From positions 165,008,118 through 165,072,117 of the forward strand of contig OZ023265.1 of assembly GCA_964006375.1 (NCBI GenBank): a stretch of DNA of 64,000 bases, written 5' to 3'. Source of the stretch: Tillus elongatus. Lineage: Eukaryota > Arthropoda > Insecta > Coleoptera > Cleridae. Positions 45,438 through 61,105 of the stretch are shown here, piece after piece. The notes beneath the pieces are model-generated. The model was not told the origin of the DNA. It saw only the letters and a list, made by a program, of their open reading frames with translations, and ran no database searches. The position numbers and the translations under genes were made by a program. The first letter of the stretch is position 1. Each line of letters begins with the position of its first letter.

Positions 45438-46125
45438 CCGTGGATTGTGTTAAGGCAGCAAGTGCCTAAGGTGAAGAATTTTTATAGGATCTTGCATGAA
45501 CATAATAATTATTTGTATCACTGTATTCTCGAAAACATTAGTGATAGCTAGGTCAAAAATGCGACAATTGCAGGATATACCTGAAACAAGGAGAGAGCGA
45601 GAGAGAGAGAGAGAGAGAGATATCGCGATAAGGGGTGAGAGAGGCGTTAGCTTAGTTGTTTGAGAAGCCATTGAATATAAACTGGTAGTTTGTGTTCTAA
45701 TCTCGTTCCATCCACTTGGCAAATCCTAATTTCCTTTTAGAACTTTTTATTTAATCACTCTTACAAACTTTAACCGTATCTCAATGCAAATTCCAGAAGC
45801 ATTTTAGATTATTTGTCATTTACAATCGAAGTTGTGTCACATTTTATTACTGATATCATTCAGTGATTTCTATTCGTTTCGCGACAAATATCGCTCCGAC
45901 CTTTTAGATGATTTAAACACAACAAAAAGATAATGAAAAATCTAAAATATTTAATGAAAAAATGGTAAAATCACATAATATGTTATTAGGACCCATGTAA
46001 TAAAACAAGTATTCAAAATTTTTATCATATTTTAAAGATGAAATTGAATAAAATAAGTTCTAGCTCAACTTTGGTGAGAAATTGTGTAAAACTAATACAA
46101 CATATTATTAACATCACAAATGAAC
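45438..46125. other. Unique stretch with (GA)n at about 45588-45620
   Basis: GA-rich tract of about 30 bp; otherwise AT-rich without a gene. Confidence 0.5.
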
Positions 46126-46129
46126 CCCA

Positions 46130-47290
46130 TTGTAAAATAGTGGTGCAAATTGAATCATAACTTCCACATAGCTGTGATCATTTATTCGCTCAGAAAGACA
46201 TTATCATGCAATGAATTTGGGGCCTATGACTTGACCACAAAGAAAATCTTTGCATTACTGTACCCATAAAGTTTTGAAACCTTATATTACTCCAGTTTTA
46301 TTGAAAAAATGTTAATTTTCACCAAATAACCCCTTATTTATCCCCTACTTCCCGAAGCGATCTTACCTAAAAACAATTAGAAGCGTTCCTTTGTCTGGTA
46401 CTCACTGGATACCAAATTTGAAGATGATATCTCAATTCGTTCGAAAGTTATTGCGCCTATTAACAGACAGACTTACATGTCGACAGATCGACCGACCGAC
46501 AGACAAAAAAATTCATGCCAGAATGAAGTTGTCTATGTGTTTTGAGACTTTTTATGCCGTTTTAGCAAAAAAAATTCAAAATTTTTGTCAACAATATTCC
46601 ACACTCACACATTCAACCTCTAATTTAATTTCAGCACAGAATACCAGATGTGTGATGAAATTAAAAGTTTTCTAATAAATAAACCCTAAAACGTTATATT
46701 ACTCGAGTTTTGACAAAAAAAAAACAATTTTCACCAAATCATCCCCAATTCATCCCTCATCCACTAAAGAGATTTTACCCAAAAATAATACGAACCGTGT
46801 TTTCTATGTGTTTTGAGACTTTTTACGCCGTTTTTGCAAAAAAAAATAACCGAAATTTTTGTCAACAATATTCTACCCCCACACATTCAACCCCTAATTA
46901 AATTTCAGCACAGAATACCAGATGTTTAATGAAATTATAAGTTTTCTAATAAATAAACCCTAAAACGTTATATTACTCGAGTTTTGATGAAAAAATGTCA
47001 ATTTTTACCAAATCTCTCCCAATTCATCCTCTACCCCCTAAAGCGATTTTACCCAAAAACAATCCGAACCGTTATTTTGCCGGGTGCTCACTGTATACGA
47101 AATTTTAAGATGATGATTCAATTTCTTCGAAAGTTATCGTGGCTACAAACAGACAGACACACAGACCGACAGCCCGACAGACCAACAGACCAACAGACCA
47201 ACAGACCGAAAGACCGACAGACCCACAGACCCACAGACCGAGAGACCGACAGACCGAAAGACTGACAAACCGACAGACCGTCAGATAAAA
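46130..47290 (+). repeat. Family D tandem array with GACAGACC minisatellite
   Basis: Three consecutive units start at ATATTACTC(G/C)AGTTTT (about 46288, 46696 and 46975). Units share ACCCCTTATTTATCCCC-type and AACAATATTC(C/T)AC(A/C)C segments; the middle unit lacks the CAGACAG part. The last ends in a degenerate ACAGACCG/ACAGACCA minisatellite (about 47150-47285) whose translation is TDRP/TDRQ. Such tracts occur widely in invertebrate repeats. No gene. Confidence 0.78.
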
Positions 47291-47590
47291 CAAAATTCGT
47301 TCTATAATTAACTTATACAATTTTTTCTCGTCTCTTGTATAATAATAATTAGATTGAGCTTTTCCGTAGAAATGCGTCACCCTGTATATATGTAAACTGA
47401 TCAAAACTGAACGTAAACCCGGATATGGATTCCAGGGGGCCTAGTTTGTGCTCATTTGAAGGAATCTTTTTTAAATTCTAAAGTCGCGGTCTCCTCATTG
47501 ACGATTTTTTTTTACGAAAATTAGCTAAAAATATGGACCGTTAAACCATAAACTTAACTAAAACTACCGCCAAAGCATCAGAGAGAACAT
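47290..47590 (-). repeat. Family M variant body without microsatellite
   Basis: ATTAACTTATACAATTTTTT, GTAGAAATGCGTCACCCTG, GGATATGGATTCCAGGGGGC, then GACGATTTTTTTTTACGAAA and part of the next body (AAAGCATCAGAGAG). Confidence 0.68.
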
Positions 47591-47795
47591 AAGTAACCTG
47601 TTGCATACCAGCCCTTTTTGTAAAACTTCTATCCTTTATATGTATTGATAAAACATAAACACTGTTTAGTCCACTCACTAACATTCATATAATCGTAAAG
47701 GAATAATTTCCACTTGTATATTAAAATTCCCAAATAACACAAATAATTTGTCAACTGAAATTAAAACAGATAAACAATCTAATACTATACGATAA

Positions 47796-50388
<2,593 letters not shown>

Positions 50389-50460
<72 letters not shown>

Positions 50461-50580
50461 ATATCAAAATCGAAACTGACCTAGGATATGGGTTCTCATT
50501 TAAAACCTTTTTTGCAAAGTCTCGCCATCGATACCTCTCTATTAGTGATTTTTTTTTAATAAAAAGTTTCTAAAAGGTGT
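50389..50580 (-). repeat. Family M P end with (TA)n at 50389-50457
   Basis: (TA)n, AAACATATCAAAATCGAAAC, GGATATGGGTTCTCATTT, GTCTCGCCATCGATACCTCT and the terminal hairpin near 50543-50573. A lone T-end hairpin (ACGCACTTGGTGCGT, about 50711-50725) follows 130 bp later. Confidence 0.72.
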
Positions 50581-50739
50581 GGTAACCAAATTGATATGTA
50601 GGTTTATGATATAAGAAGGAAACTATAGATCAAAATTTCGATTTCTTTGTAACAAGAAAAAAAAAAAGATATTTGGTGGCAGATTATTTCTATGCAAATT
50701 CAATATCATAACGCACTTGGTGCGTCAAGACTTTTGTCA

Positions 50740-51670
50740 AATTAAAATTTTAAGTGCACGACAATGTAAACAACGTTGCTAATCACTATACAAATTCCAA
50801 TTAGTCCTGAACAAATGTAATCCGGTTCTAAATCTGCAGATTCCGTGACAAATCCAACAACGATATGACTAGACGAATTGTTTTAATTGGAAAGTCATTA
50901 AATAGATCGGCTATCATTCGACTTAATTCATTAGGGAGACATCAGCAGTGCCGGGAGCACATCCATAGGGCCGTCGGGGGCGGCGTAACGAGCGAAAGGG
51001 AAAGAGCGTAGGGAGGCCGGGGAGCATTTACAATTCAGGTAATGGAATTACAGTTGTACAAATGTCATTACATAGGTGTAAGCAGAAGCACGCTCACTAT
51101 TAGCTAATAAAATCGATCTGGAGCTTGTAATCTGAGTGAAATCCTCGCGCTACACCGGAGTCCAGACCGGGCCGGGCCGGGGCTGTGGAGAAGTTGAACT
51201 AATGCCAAAAGCGAGAGTCCCCCCTTTCCAGCAGCCGCCCGCGTCTTTCACTCCAATTGAAGTTTGTTTTCAATTCGAGTATGTTAATTGTATTAAAACA
51301 AGGGATTCGTTTAAACGACACTCTCCAGTTCCAATTTCAACAGGACTAGTTATAAATCGATTACAAGATTATTTTCCGATGCGACACTGTATTCGTACTG
51401 ATGCGCTCTTCGTTTCTCTCGCTTCATGCCCTACATCAATTTTTAAGGTAATGCCTAAAGCTTATATAAAAGTACTTTAGGTAATGGAATCGTGTAATAG
51501 CAATGTAATTGTTTTAGTTTACTTCAATTACAATTTAGAATGGTGTTTCTCTTTACTAAATTACTTTTATATCTTTATTGTTCTCTTTATTTTACTTTCG
51601 TGTTTGACTGTTTTAAACAATATGGTCCGTTATATTAAATTGCCGTAGGTGACCGGTTAATTATGAAACA
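50740..51670. other. Unique, partly GC-rich stretch
   Basis: Not repeated in the window. A GC-rich part (50945-51240) contains CGGGCCGGGCCGGGGC (about 51169) and is flanked by TAAT-rich words. A 114-codon plus frame (51136-51480) crosses a possible splice donor (AAG|GTAATG, about 51446-51454). No domain recognised; regulatory or exonic host sequence is possible. Confidence 0.35.
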
Positions 51671-51681
51671 CTCGTTATTGT

Positions 51682-53085
51682 AAAGCGCTTCCTAGCAACT
51701 ACAGACCTATTTCTCTCCTTTCAGTCGTCTTTAAAGTGATGAAAAGTATATAAACACCGAATTACTAAAATTTCTTGAAAAACACACTCTAATCCACAAT
51801 AGGCAGTATGGATTCCGTCAGCGCAGATCGACTGCCACCTGCTTTTATTTGTCACCCATTCTTGGAACAAGTCTATGGAACTACACGGTGAATCCCAGAT
51901 TGTTGCTCTAGACATATCCAAAGCATTCGACCAGGTCTGGCACGCAGCGCTGCTTAATAAACTTCCGGGCTATGGCCTACCACCAAAACTTTGTACCTGG
52001 ACATCAAATTTCCTCTCCAACAGGAGCATTTCTGTTGTTGTGGATGGCCATTCCTCTAAACTGTATCAAATTAATGCAGGAGTTCCTCAAGGTTCAGCTT
52101 TAGCCCCTACTTTGTTTCTTCTCCACATCAATGACCTCCTCTCTAGCACATCCAACCCAGTTCACAGTTACGCGGACGACAGCACCCTCCACTCAAATAT
52201 ACAATATTCTAAGCCTGTCTTTTTAGCCCAATTAGATGAGGATCGCAGACCCATGGACGGTTCCGTCTCCGTGGATCTCCAAAAGATATTAGACTGGGGA
52301 AGTAGAAATATTGTAAAATTTAACCCCACAAAATCTCAGTCTTGCTTTCTTTCTCATAAGAGATACACCAGCCCTAGACCAATCACAATGAACAACCAAG
52401 TTATTTAAAGTAATCTGTCTTTTTCTCTTATTGGCATTTCTGTGGATCGAAATCTTAATTGGCACCAACATGTCACATCAATTGCAGAAGCGGCTGCTAA
52501 GAAATTAGGTTTCCTCTTCCGGGCTCGCAAATACTTTTCACCAGCTAATATCTATACCTTATATACTTCACAAATAAGGCTTTGGCCTTAGCCTCGAATA
52601 CTGCTCCCACATCTGGGGTGCAGCTGCCGCTTCTACACTCGCCATCCTGGACTCCATTCAAAAGAGAGCTATATGTTTCATCGGTGACCCTACCCTCACC
52701 CAAAGGCTGCCATCCCTTGCCCACCGACGTGCCGTTGGTGACCTCTCTCTTTTTTATAGATATCTGCACGGGCACTGCTCAGAGGAGCTTTCCTCCATAG
52801 TTCCCCCACCTGCTGCCCCCAACAGATCTACCAGAGGAACAGAGCGAATGCACCCTTTTACTGTCCAGGTCACCAGACATAGAACATCCTGTTATGCCCG
52901 CTCTTTTGTCCCGAGGACTTCCAAGTTGTGGAATTCGTTGCCGGCACATGTTTTTCCTTCTCCTCCGAACCTCCAAACATTCAAGTCCAGAATTAACAAG
53001 TTGCCTCTTTCCTGCTTGTCAACACCCACGGTACGATAGTATTTAGGCTGTAAGCCATCGTGGTGTGTTGTTGAAATAAAAAAAT
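51682..53085 (+). mobile_element. LINE copy D, 5'-truncated
   Basis: Begins at AAAGCGCTTCCTAGCAACTA, the same LINE position as copy B and the 25.85-kb fragment, and ends at the common 3' terminus with an A-rich tail. Confidence 0.9.
51690..53039 (+). pseudogene. LINE RT pseudogene (copy D)
   Basis: RT from NYRPISLL, with a frameshift in the RQYGFRQRRSTA region, then one 177-codon open stretch (51875-52408) covering AFDQVWHAALLNKLPG, NAGVPQGSALAPTLF, YADD (52169-52180) and KILDWGSRN. A TAA at 52406-52408 and a small rearrangement near 52580 break the thumb/C-terminal region, which resumes to TVR* at 53039. Catalytic residues intact but no endonuclease. Inactive. Confidence 0.88.
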
Positions 53086-53089
53086 AATA

Positions 53090-54140
53090 AAAAAACGAAA
53101 TGAATAAACCTATCTTGGTATAGAATTTTGTGAGTTAAAATATGGCATGTAGAGCAGCCTAGGATTAACTGAAAAATATAATATAATCAAGCCCAAAGGA
53201 GATGTCGACTTTGTTACGATCGACTTTTTAAGCCGTCGTACCATTTTAATTGCTCTACCAACCGTCTGAAGGATATACAATGGCTGTTGCATTTTGCTAA
53301 ATAATAAATAGCGAATAAGCTATAGGCGTATTTTTTTTAATGAAAAGTCGCTATATTTGGTAGCACACCTCTGATCCCATATTAAAGACTTTTAAAAGAA
53401 ATATGATTTGAGAAACGTTGGAGGTTTAAACTCCTGGAGTGTTTCGTACAAAGAAAGACTGTTTGAAGTAATAATATTTTCATTCTTGGAAATATAAATG
53501 GCAAACGAGGCGGATGACTTATTTAGGTCGAATTTGTACATCATTAAAAATATCGGAATATTAGGCGCAGTTGAAAAGTCAACCATCATATTTTTTATGC
53601 ACTTGAAACATTGGAATAAGGAAAATAAATATTCCGCCTCTAAAATTTGGAGGTGATGTATCAGCTTCTTATAAACAGAGAATTGTTTTACAATTTCCAA
53701 CGGAAGCTGGTGATTTTCCGATGAGCAAGTGCGATACGTTTCAGGGTTCTGGCCAATCAGAGACGAGTATATCCCTCTATAGGATTTTGGATTGAAACAA
53801 TGACGGCGAGTTTATAAATAGATGCGAGGACCGCATCAGAGTTATATTCTCCGGCGACTGCAAAGAAACACCCTCACAGTGAAAGATAAGTTCAACGATT
53901 AATAACAACAAGCCATGTGTTTTTAATTAGAGTTGCAAATAGCGGTATCGTCAGCCAATTGTTTATGCGTAAAAAGCCTCATTCGTTAGGTTTGGTAAGA
54001 GAAAGTTTTCTTTTTTTATATAAGTTTCACCAATTACAGGGCATTTCTCTTGTTAAAATTGCAGAGGCCGTGGGTAATGGCCGATATAAGGTTCTGTAGG
54101 CGGTTGCTATACAATTATCCTTGGGTACTGGCCGAATCTA
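53090..54140. other. Unique stretch, no gene recognised
   Basis: A 102-codon minus frame (53392-53700) is unrecognised. A TTTTTTTAATGAAAAGTCGC motif near 53331 hints at an eroded family M edge. Confidence 0.45.
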
Positions 54141-54144
54141 TGGT

Positions 54145-55380
<1,236 letters not shown>

Positions 55381-55686
55381 TCTAGACGCAGCAAGTGCGC
55401 TATGGTAACGAATTTTTATTAAATGCCTCAAATTTAAATAGCTCAATTTGCTATTAACCTATAAGGTTCGTTGGCCAAAAAACCATTTTTTTCGGGAATA
55501 TTTTGAGTTTACGTTTGTACATTTTCAAACAATAAAGTTATTTTGATGAAACATGTCACATTATTTCTACTATATATGTTCTACTGGTAACCAAATTTGA
55601 TGCCTTCTTTCTTAAAAAAAACCATCTTTGCTATTAAAAACTTTTTTGTGAAAATTCACTACCATAACGTACTTGGTGCGTCCAGG
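55381..55686 (-). mobile_element. T module closing the 54.1-kb family M copy
   Basis: Left TCTAGACGCAGCAAGTGCG, right (reverse) CCTGGACGCACCAAGTACG, each followed by TATGGTA and GAATTTT-type sequence. 306 bp. Confidence 0.78.
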
Positions 55687-55689
55687 CTT

Positions 55690-56135
55690 TTTCGTAGTTA
55701 ATAACTATCTGGCAAATGGTTGCCATGTCGTTTAATCATTCTGTTGTTACGCGCTTTTGGTTTTCGTCTGATAAATCCTGCTAATTGGTATGGGAGTGGA
55801 AATTTTAAGGTCAAGCCCAAGTTTTATCTTTAAATGAGAGTGGCAATTAAACACAAAGGAACAAGTGAGTTTTTCGTGACAAAAACTGAAAATTTATTAA
55901 CACCCTTCGCGTCTAAAAATCTTCTGAACCGGAAACAAATCAACTGGAAAGGCCACTATATTTTTACATTTTTTTTGTCAGTCACGTTTTTATTATTATC
56001 ATTTTGGAATGACACTGCTGAAATTTCTTGCATATCTAGGATTATTTTTGCTTAAAATCATCATCAATAATTGTTTGTAATTATATCAATAGTCATAGTA
56101 ACATTTTTTTTGCTAATATTAAATGCTGCCCTTCC

Positions 56136-56222
<87 letters not shown>

Positions 56223-57115
56223 ATAATTACTTTTGGTGTGATTTTTCTTGTAAATCTTACTATAGATTTTTAACATTTTTCCTGATTTTAGCCCAAAAAA
56301 ATTCAAAATATTTTACCTGTATCTTTTTCTTTGCTTATCAAATTTAAATAAGGAATTAAAGTGAGTAACGAGCCCTCAGCTCAAAATCTGATTTATATAG
56401 AGTTGGATATGCATCTAGAAAATTAATTAAAACTATCTGGCCAGATCGAAAACTTGTTTAAGGTTATTTTTTTATAATTTTTTGCTTACAATTTAAGATA
56501 TTTTTAAGATTTGCTGCCTACCGATTTAACCATTTTTGATTTGAATAACATTTTTAGTACTCTCTGTGTTTTTGTATGATTAATAAAGACTATTGTTGTA
56601 TTTTAATTGTTGCTCGTCATTGAAACAGTTTTTCAAACCATGTTTTTCTTTTTGATCTTAACAACATTACTGTACCGTTACCTAGATATCTAAATTAATA
56701 GCTACCGTTAGCTAACACACAAAATTTTGCACTGGAGGTCTGAAGAGAATGAGGTTTTAAGCAAAATTATTCCGCAAAAAGAGTAAATATCATTTTTTAT
56801 TAACCTTTTTAGTTTATTAATTAATTAAATTATCGTCTTTCACCACCTGATTTGATATAAAAAGCATAAGAAGTCACTTGCAAAAATCTGTGTTAAAAAT
56901 GCAACAATTTTGACGATAAATTCTAAACTATTAATTTAATAACAACATAGGCTTTCTTTGCATTAATTAAGATTGTATATTACTTTAAGGAGGGGTCTCG
57001 AGTGTTACTACTTGTCCTCAGCAGCACTTTTCATTTCGATGTCGCTTTACCATTTCATTGATCAGGTCAAACACTCTAGAAACATTCTTCTTGGCTAGAT
57101 TCTTTTCTTCTTCCA
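55690..57115. other. Unique stretch, (TA)n at 56138-56220
   Basis: AT-rich, no gene. The (TA)n here lacks family M flanks. Confidence 0.5.
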
Positions 57116-57119
57116 AATA

Positions 57120-57422
57120 GTTGTCTTTACAAGATTATTACCAAAATGTTTTTGTATCTCGGAATATTTCTAAGATATTGTTACAAAGCACTTCAATAGA
57201 TGTAGGTGCGGTGTTGCCACATCTCCAGAACTTCCCCAACAGCTGGGAATTTTTGCACAATCTGGCAACACCCCCTCCCCACCCCCTTGGGGGTGCCTGG
57301 GGTGACCCCCCACAGGCGAAGTCCAAACCCTCTAGGACCAAAAATAACGAAGTTACCAACTTGTACTCCGTCGGAACGGATAACTGAGGTCTGCGCATTC
57401 CGAACACCCTGTATATAGACCC
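57120..57422. other. C-rich unique block
   Basis: Contains ACCCCCTCCCCACCCCC (about 57268) and GGGGTGACCCCCCA, open in several frames on both strands. It ends in CACCCTGTATATAG, one of several CCTGTATA repeats that continue into the following unit. No product recognised. Confidence 0.35.
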
Positions 57423-57825
57423 TGTCACATATGTGTAAACTTACTTTACATTAAGATGTGAATACGGCTTTAGTAACCGTCCTGATCTGTACGAGGTGAG
57501 CCATAGAGACGTGGTTCCTCCATGACACACGGCAGATGACAGATGACGATGGTTGTAGTAGCCCGGTCACATGTAAGTAGCTGTACACTTGTCTAAATAA
57601 ATGTTAATTAATACTGTGAGCTGGTGTATTAATAGTAATAAAAGTTATTACAAGACAACATCTAAAACAGACCCTCTATACGCAGAGACCACTTACACCC
57701 TGTATACGCAGAGAGATCTTATAGTACGAGAAACACCTCTTGTGTAACATAGGAGTGATGACCACATTTGGATCATCCTGTATATACATCCTCCTGTATA
57801 CACACGGGGCCGATCTGTATTCACA

Positions 57826-57940
57826 GAACCTTCTAGCAAAAGAAGGTCCTGGAATATTCTGGAATGGAAGGCTCGCGAAACAAGGTAGAAGGTACGACGT
57901 GTATATAAAGATGAAAGCAAGCCAGGGCAGTACAGTTCAG
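57826..57940 (+). promoter_or_regulatory. Heat-shock-element, TATA and initiator cluster
   Basis: GAATATTCTGGAA at 57852-57864 is a perfect trimer GAAnnTTCnnGAA; a second, partial element GAACCTTCTAGCA lies at 57826-57838. A TATATAAA box is at 57902-57909, 38 bp downstream, and an initiator-like ACAGTT/TCAGT follows about 30-37 bp further (57933-57941). Spacing matches arthropod core promoters and heat-shock promoters. Binding by heat shock factor is inferred. Confidence 0.6.
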
Positions 57941-58050
57941 TATGATAATGTTTAAGTGACTCGAAGAAGCAGTAACTAGTGTGAAGTGTTAAAATGTAGT
58001 ACCAGTGTAGAGACTTGTGTGCAGATTAGTAACCAGTGCAAAGCCAGATA

Positions 58051-58250
58051 AACTTAGTGTTTTGTGAGAGAGATATTCTAGACCTTTATTGTATCCATAT
58101 TTAGACAGTGAAGCTAGAGAAGTATTCTCCAAGTCTGTATGCAATATGGACAAGTTTCACCAAGTAAGGGCAACAACAATCAATGAAGTAAATTAAGTGT
58201 TCTGTGAGAGAGACATTCTAGAACGTTTATTGTATCCATATTTAGATAGT
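58051..58250 (+). repeat. Internal tandem duplication, 140-bp spacing
   Basis: GTGTTTTGTGAGAGAGATAT at 58057 and GTGTTCTGTGAGAGAGACAT at 58197 each continue into TTTATTGTATCCATATTTAG, giving about 55-bp repeats inside the transcribed part of the unit. Confidence 0.8.
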
Positions 58251-58316
58251 AAATAAAGTTGTTTTGTTAAAATTTAAAGTCTCACTTATCCAGAACCCGG
58301 AGAAAACGCAACAATA

Positions 58317-58707
58317 TAAAGAAGTCTTACACGGCAATTGCATGTTGATGGTAACTTTTCATAAAAATCATTAAAGTCATGGAAAATTCCAAAAAAAGAG
58401 ACACATCTCCGACAACAGCAGAGCTAATTTAAAAAATTTTTGAAGAATTTACATTTAGTAATCAATATTCATCATATAATTTTATTAAGTACATTCGAAA
58501 CAAACACTTACCTTATTTGTTAAAAGGACTAACCATTTATTACTGATGAGAAAATTCAGAGTTTAAAATGTTTGTTCCATACCCTGGATTGTGAAAACAT
58601 TTCAGTTAGAGACCTCTGTTAATAGGAACATCTTTTCCTTGTTAAAAATGTGAGAAGCAGTGGGTTCTCGGGTTTGTTTAAATCCGAAGTTTCGACTCCC
58701 CATTTTT
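58317..58707. other. Unique spacer, no gene recognised
   Basis: AT-rich, nothing recognised. Confidence 0.5.
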
Positions 58708-58711
58708 TTCA

Positions 58712-61105
58712 TGTTATTTTTTTATTTTATTTCAACAACACACCACGAGTGCTTACAGCCTAAATAATCTCGGACCGTAGGTGTCGACAAGGAGGAAAGA
58801 GGCAACTTGTTAATTCTGGACTTGAAGGTTTGGAGGTTCGGGGGAGAAGGAAAAACATGTGCCGGCAAGGAATTCCACAACTTGGAAGTACTCGGGACAA
58901 AAGAGCGGGCATAACAAGATGTTCTATGTCTGGTGACCTGGACAGTAAAAGGGTGCATTCGCTCTGTTCCCCTGGTAGATCTGTTGGGGGCAGCAGGTGG
59001 GGGAACTATGGAGGAAAGCTCCTCTGAGCAGTTCCCGTGCAGATATCTATAAAAGAGAGAGAGGTCACCAACGGCACGTCGGTGGGCAAGGGATAGAAGC
59101 CTTTGGGTGAGCGTAGGGTCACCGAGGAGACGTATAGCTCTCTTCTGAATGGAGTCCAGGATAGCGAGTGTAGAAGCAGCAGCGGCACCTCAGATGTCGA
59201 GGTTTGGCCTTATTTGTGAAGTATATAAGGTATAGAGATTAGCTGGTGAAAAGTATTTGCTTAGCAGCCGCTTCTGCAATTAATGTGACATGTTGGTGCC
59301 AATTGAGATTTCGATCCACAGAAATGCCAACAAGTGAAAAGGACCCATTACTTTGAATAACTTGGTTCATTATTGTGATGGGTCTAGGGCTGGTGTATCT
59401 CTTATGAGAAAGAAAGCAAGACTGTGATTTGGTGGGGTTGAATTGTACAAGATTTCTACTTCCCCAGTCTAATATTTTTTTGGAGATCCACGGAGGCAGA
59501 ACCCTCCATGAGTCTGCGAGGGGCTGAAGAGACAGGCTTAGAATATTGTATATTTGAGTGAAGGGTGCCGTCGTCCGCGTAACTGTGAACTGGGTTGGAT
59601 GTACTAGAGAGGAAGTCAATGTGGAGTAGAAACAAAGTAGGGGCTAAAGTTGAACCTTTAGGGACTCCTGTATTAATTGCATACAGTTTAGAGGAATGGC
59701 CATCCACAACAACAGAAATCCTCCTGTTGGAGAGGAAATTTGCTGTCCAGGTACAAAGTTTTGGTGGTAGGCCATAGGCCGGAAGTTTATTAAGCAGCGC
59801 TGCGTGCCAGACCTGGTCGAATACTTTGTATATGTCTAGAGCGACAATCTGGGATTCACCGTGTAGTTCCATAGACTTGTTCCAAGAATGGGTGACAAAG
59901 GAAAGGAGGTCGGCAGTTGATCTGCGTTGACGGAATTCATACTGCTTGTCGTGGATTAGACTGTGTTTTTCAAGAAATTTTCGGTGTTTACATACTTTAG
60001 AGACGACTAAAAGGAGAGAAATAGGCCTGTGGTTGCTAGGAAGCGCTTTGGATCCTTTCTTGGGGACGGGTTGTACTCGAGTAGTTTTCCAGTTATTAGG
60101 GAATATGCCTCTATTGTAAGATGTCTGAAACAGACGAGTCAGGACGGGAGCAAGTTCTGGTGCGCATTTTTTGAGAACAATTGCTGGGATCTCGTCAACG
60201 CCAGAGGCTTTCCTGGTATTAAGAGAAGAGAGCATCTTTCGTACCTTTTTAGTTTTGAAAGTGATATCCGTCATTTTATGCGCGACATCAGGGACCGTTG
60301 GTGGTTGAAGATTTGGAGGTAGGTTGAGAGTAGAATTGCCGGCGAACAACGAGGCAAAAGGTTCAGCCTTGCCCAGGGCGGTAGAAACTATTTCATCCCC
60401 TGAGACAATAGGTGGGAACGTGCTCTTGCAGAAATTATTCCCAATAGATTTAGCAAGAGTGCAGAAGGGTTTGCTGCCGCTGGCGCTTAAGAGGACTTTT
60501 ATGTGGTTATTAAACGAGTTTTTTGCCTCAGAAAGAATGCAGATATAGCGGTTTCTTGCGTCGTTAAATGCTTGACAGTTTTCTTGACTTGGATTGTGTA
60601 GAAGCTTTTTGTGAGCTTTGACCTCTTCAAGTCTGGCCTTGTCACAGGATTTAGAGAACCAGGGCTTTTAAGTAACTTTTCTTACAGCTTCTAAATTGGG
60701 GAGTCTGGTGCAGGGTAGATTGCTACGGACGTACGCGCACACGCCTTCATGCAATCTAAAAGAAGTAAGGAGCTCATACCCCGGGAAATTAAGGTGATTA
60801 GTGGCTGTTTTGGCACTGATTTGAGTTTCGGTGAGGAAGAGGAGTTGGGGCCTATTAGCCTGGAGAAAATGGTGGAGGGAGTTCAGGTTAGAATTTAGGC
60901 CACATATATTCGAGAAGGATATGTTAAATCTTGATGCCGGCGCCCCCTGTGCACCCCTCTTCCGGAGATCCGAATGGAGGGGTATTTTACCTCCGGAATC
61001 TTTTGTACAAGGAGGAGCCATCATCATTTTTGCTTATAAGGGAAACCGACTCATACACTAGAACCGGAAACGTCCCTTGGGGTGGTACCTCCTCGGGAGT
61101 GAAAA
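58712..61105 (-). mobile_element. LINE copy E, nearly full span with endonuclease deletion
   Basis: 3' terminus with A-rich tail at 58712-58745, 5' region to about 61105 (homologous to 32715-32790). An internal deletion at about 60668 removes the central endonuclease. Confidence 0.9.
58735..61027 (-). pseudogene. LINE ORF2 pseudogene (copy E)
   Basis: From 61027: MMMAPPCTKDSGGKIPLHSD, endonuclease N-terminus (FNISFSNICGLNSNLNSLHH, LLFLTETQIS, LHEGVCAYVRSNL). The frame jumps at about 60668 to PWFSKSCDKARLE, skipping the GDFN and SDH catalytic motifs. The linker and RT follow: a 297-codon open stretch (59456-60349) holds KASGVDEIPAIVLKKCAPEL, HRPISLL, IVALDIYKVFDQVWHAALL, INTGVPKGSTLAP and YADD (59571-59582). 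A ~30-bp loss in the VMEKYINTELL region and several frameshifts from 59240 to 59510 break the C-terminal part. Inactive. Confidence 0.88.

Larger units (their letters stand above)
57423..58316 (+). mobile_element. LTR-like unit, possibly a solo LTR
   Basis: It has the functional order of an LTR: upstream region with short CCTGTATA/CTATACGCAGAGA repeats, promoter elements (57826-57940), an R-like region, AATAAA at about 58252 and an end reading CCGGAGAAAACGCAACA. No open frame, tRNA primer site or second LTR was found, and no target duplication could be matched, so the left border (TGTCACATATGTG) is provisional. A host promoter with short transcript is the alternative. Confidence 0.45.

Noticed and set aside
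46984..47265. TDRPTDRQ protein frame
   Set aside because: It is the translation of a degenerate ACAGACCG minisatellite; the reverse strand is equally open, with SVCRSVGL repeats.
51136..51480. 114-codon frame as a host protein
   Set aside because: No domain or homologue recognised; kept only as part of a possible regulatory or exonic stretch.
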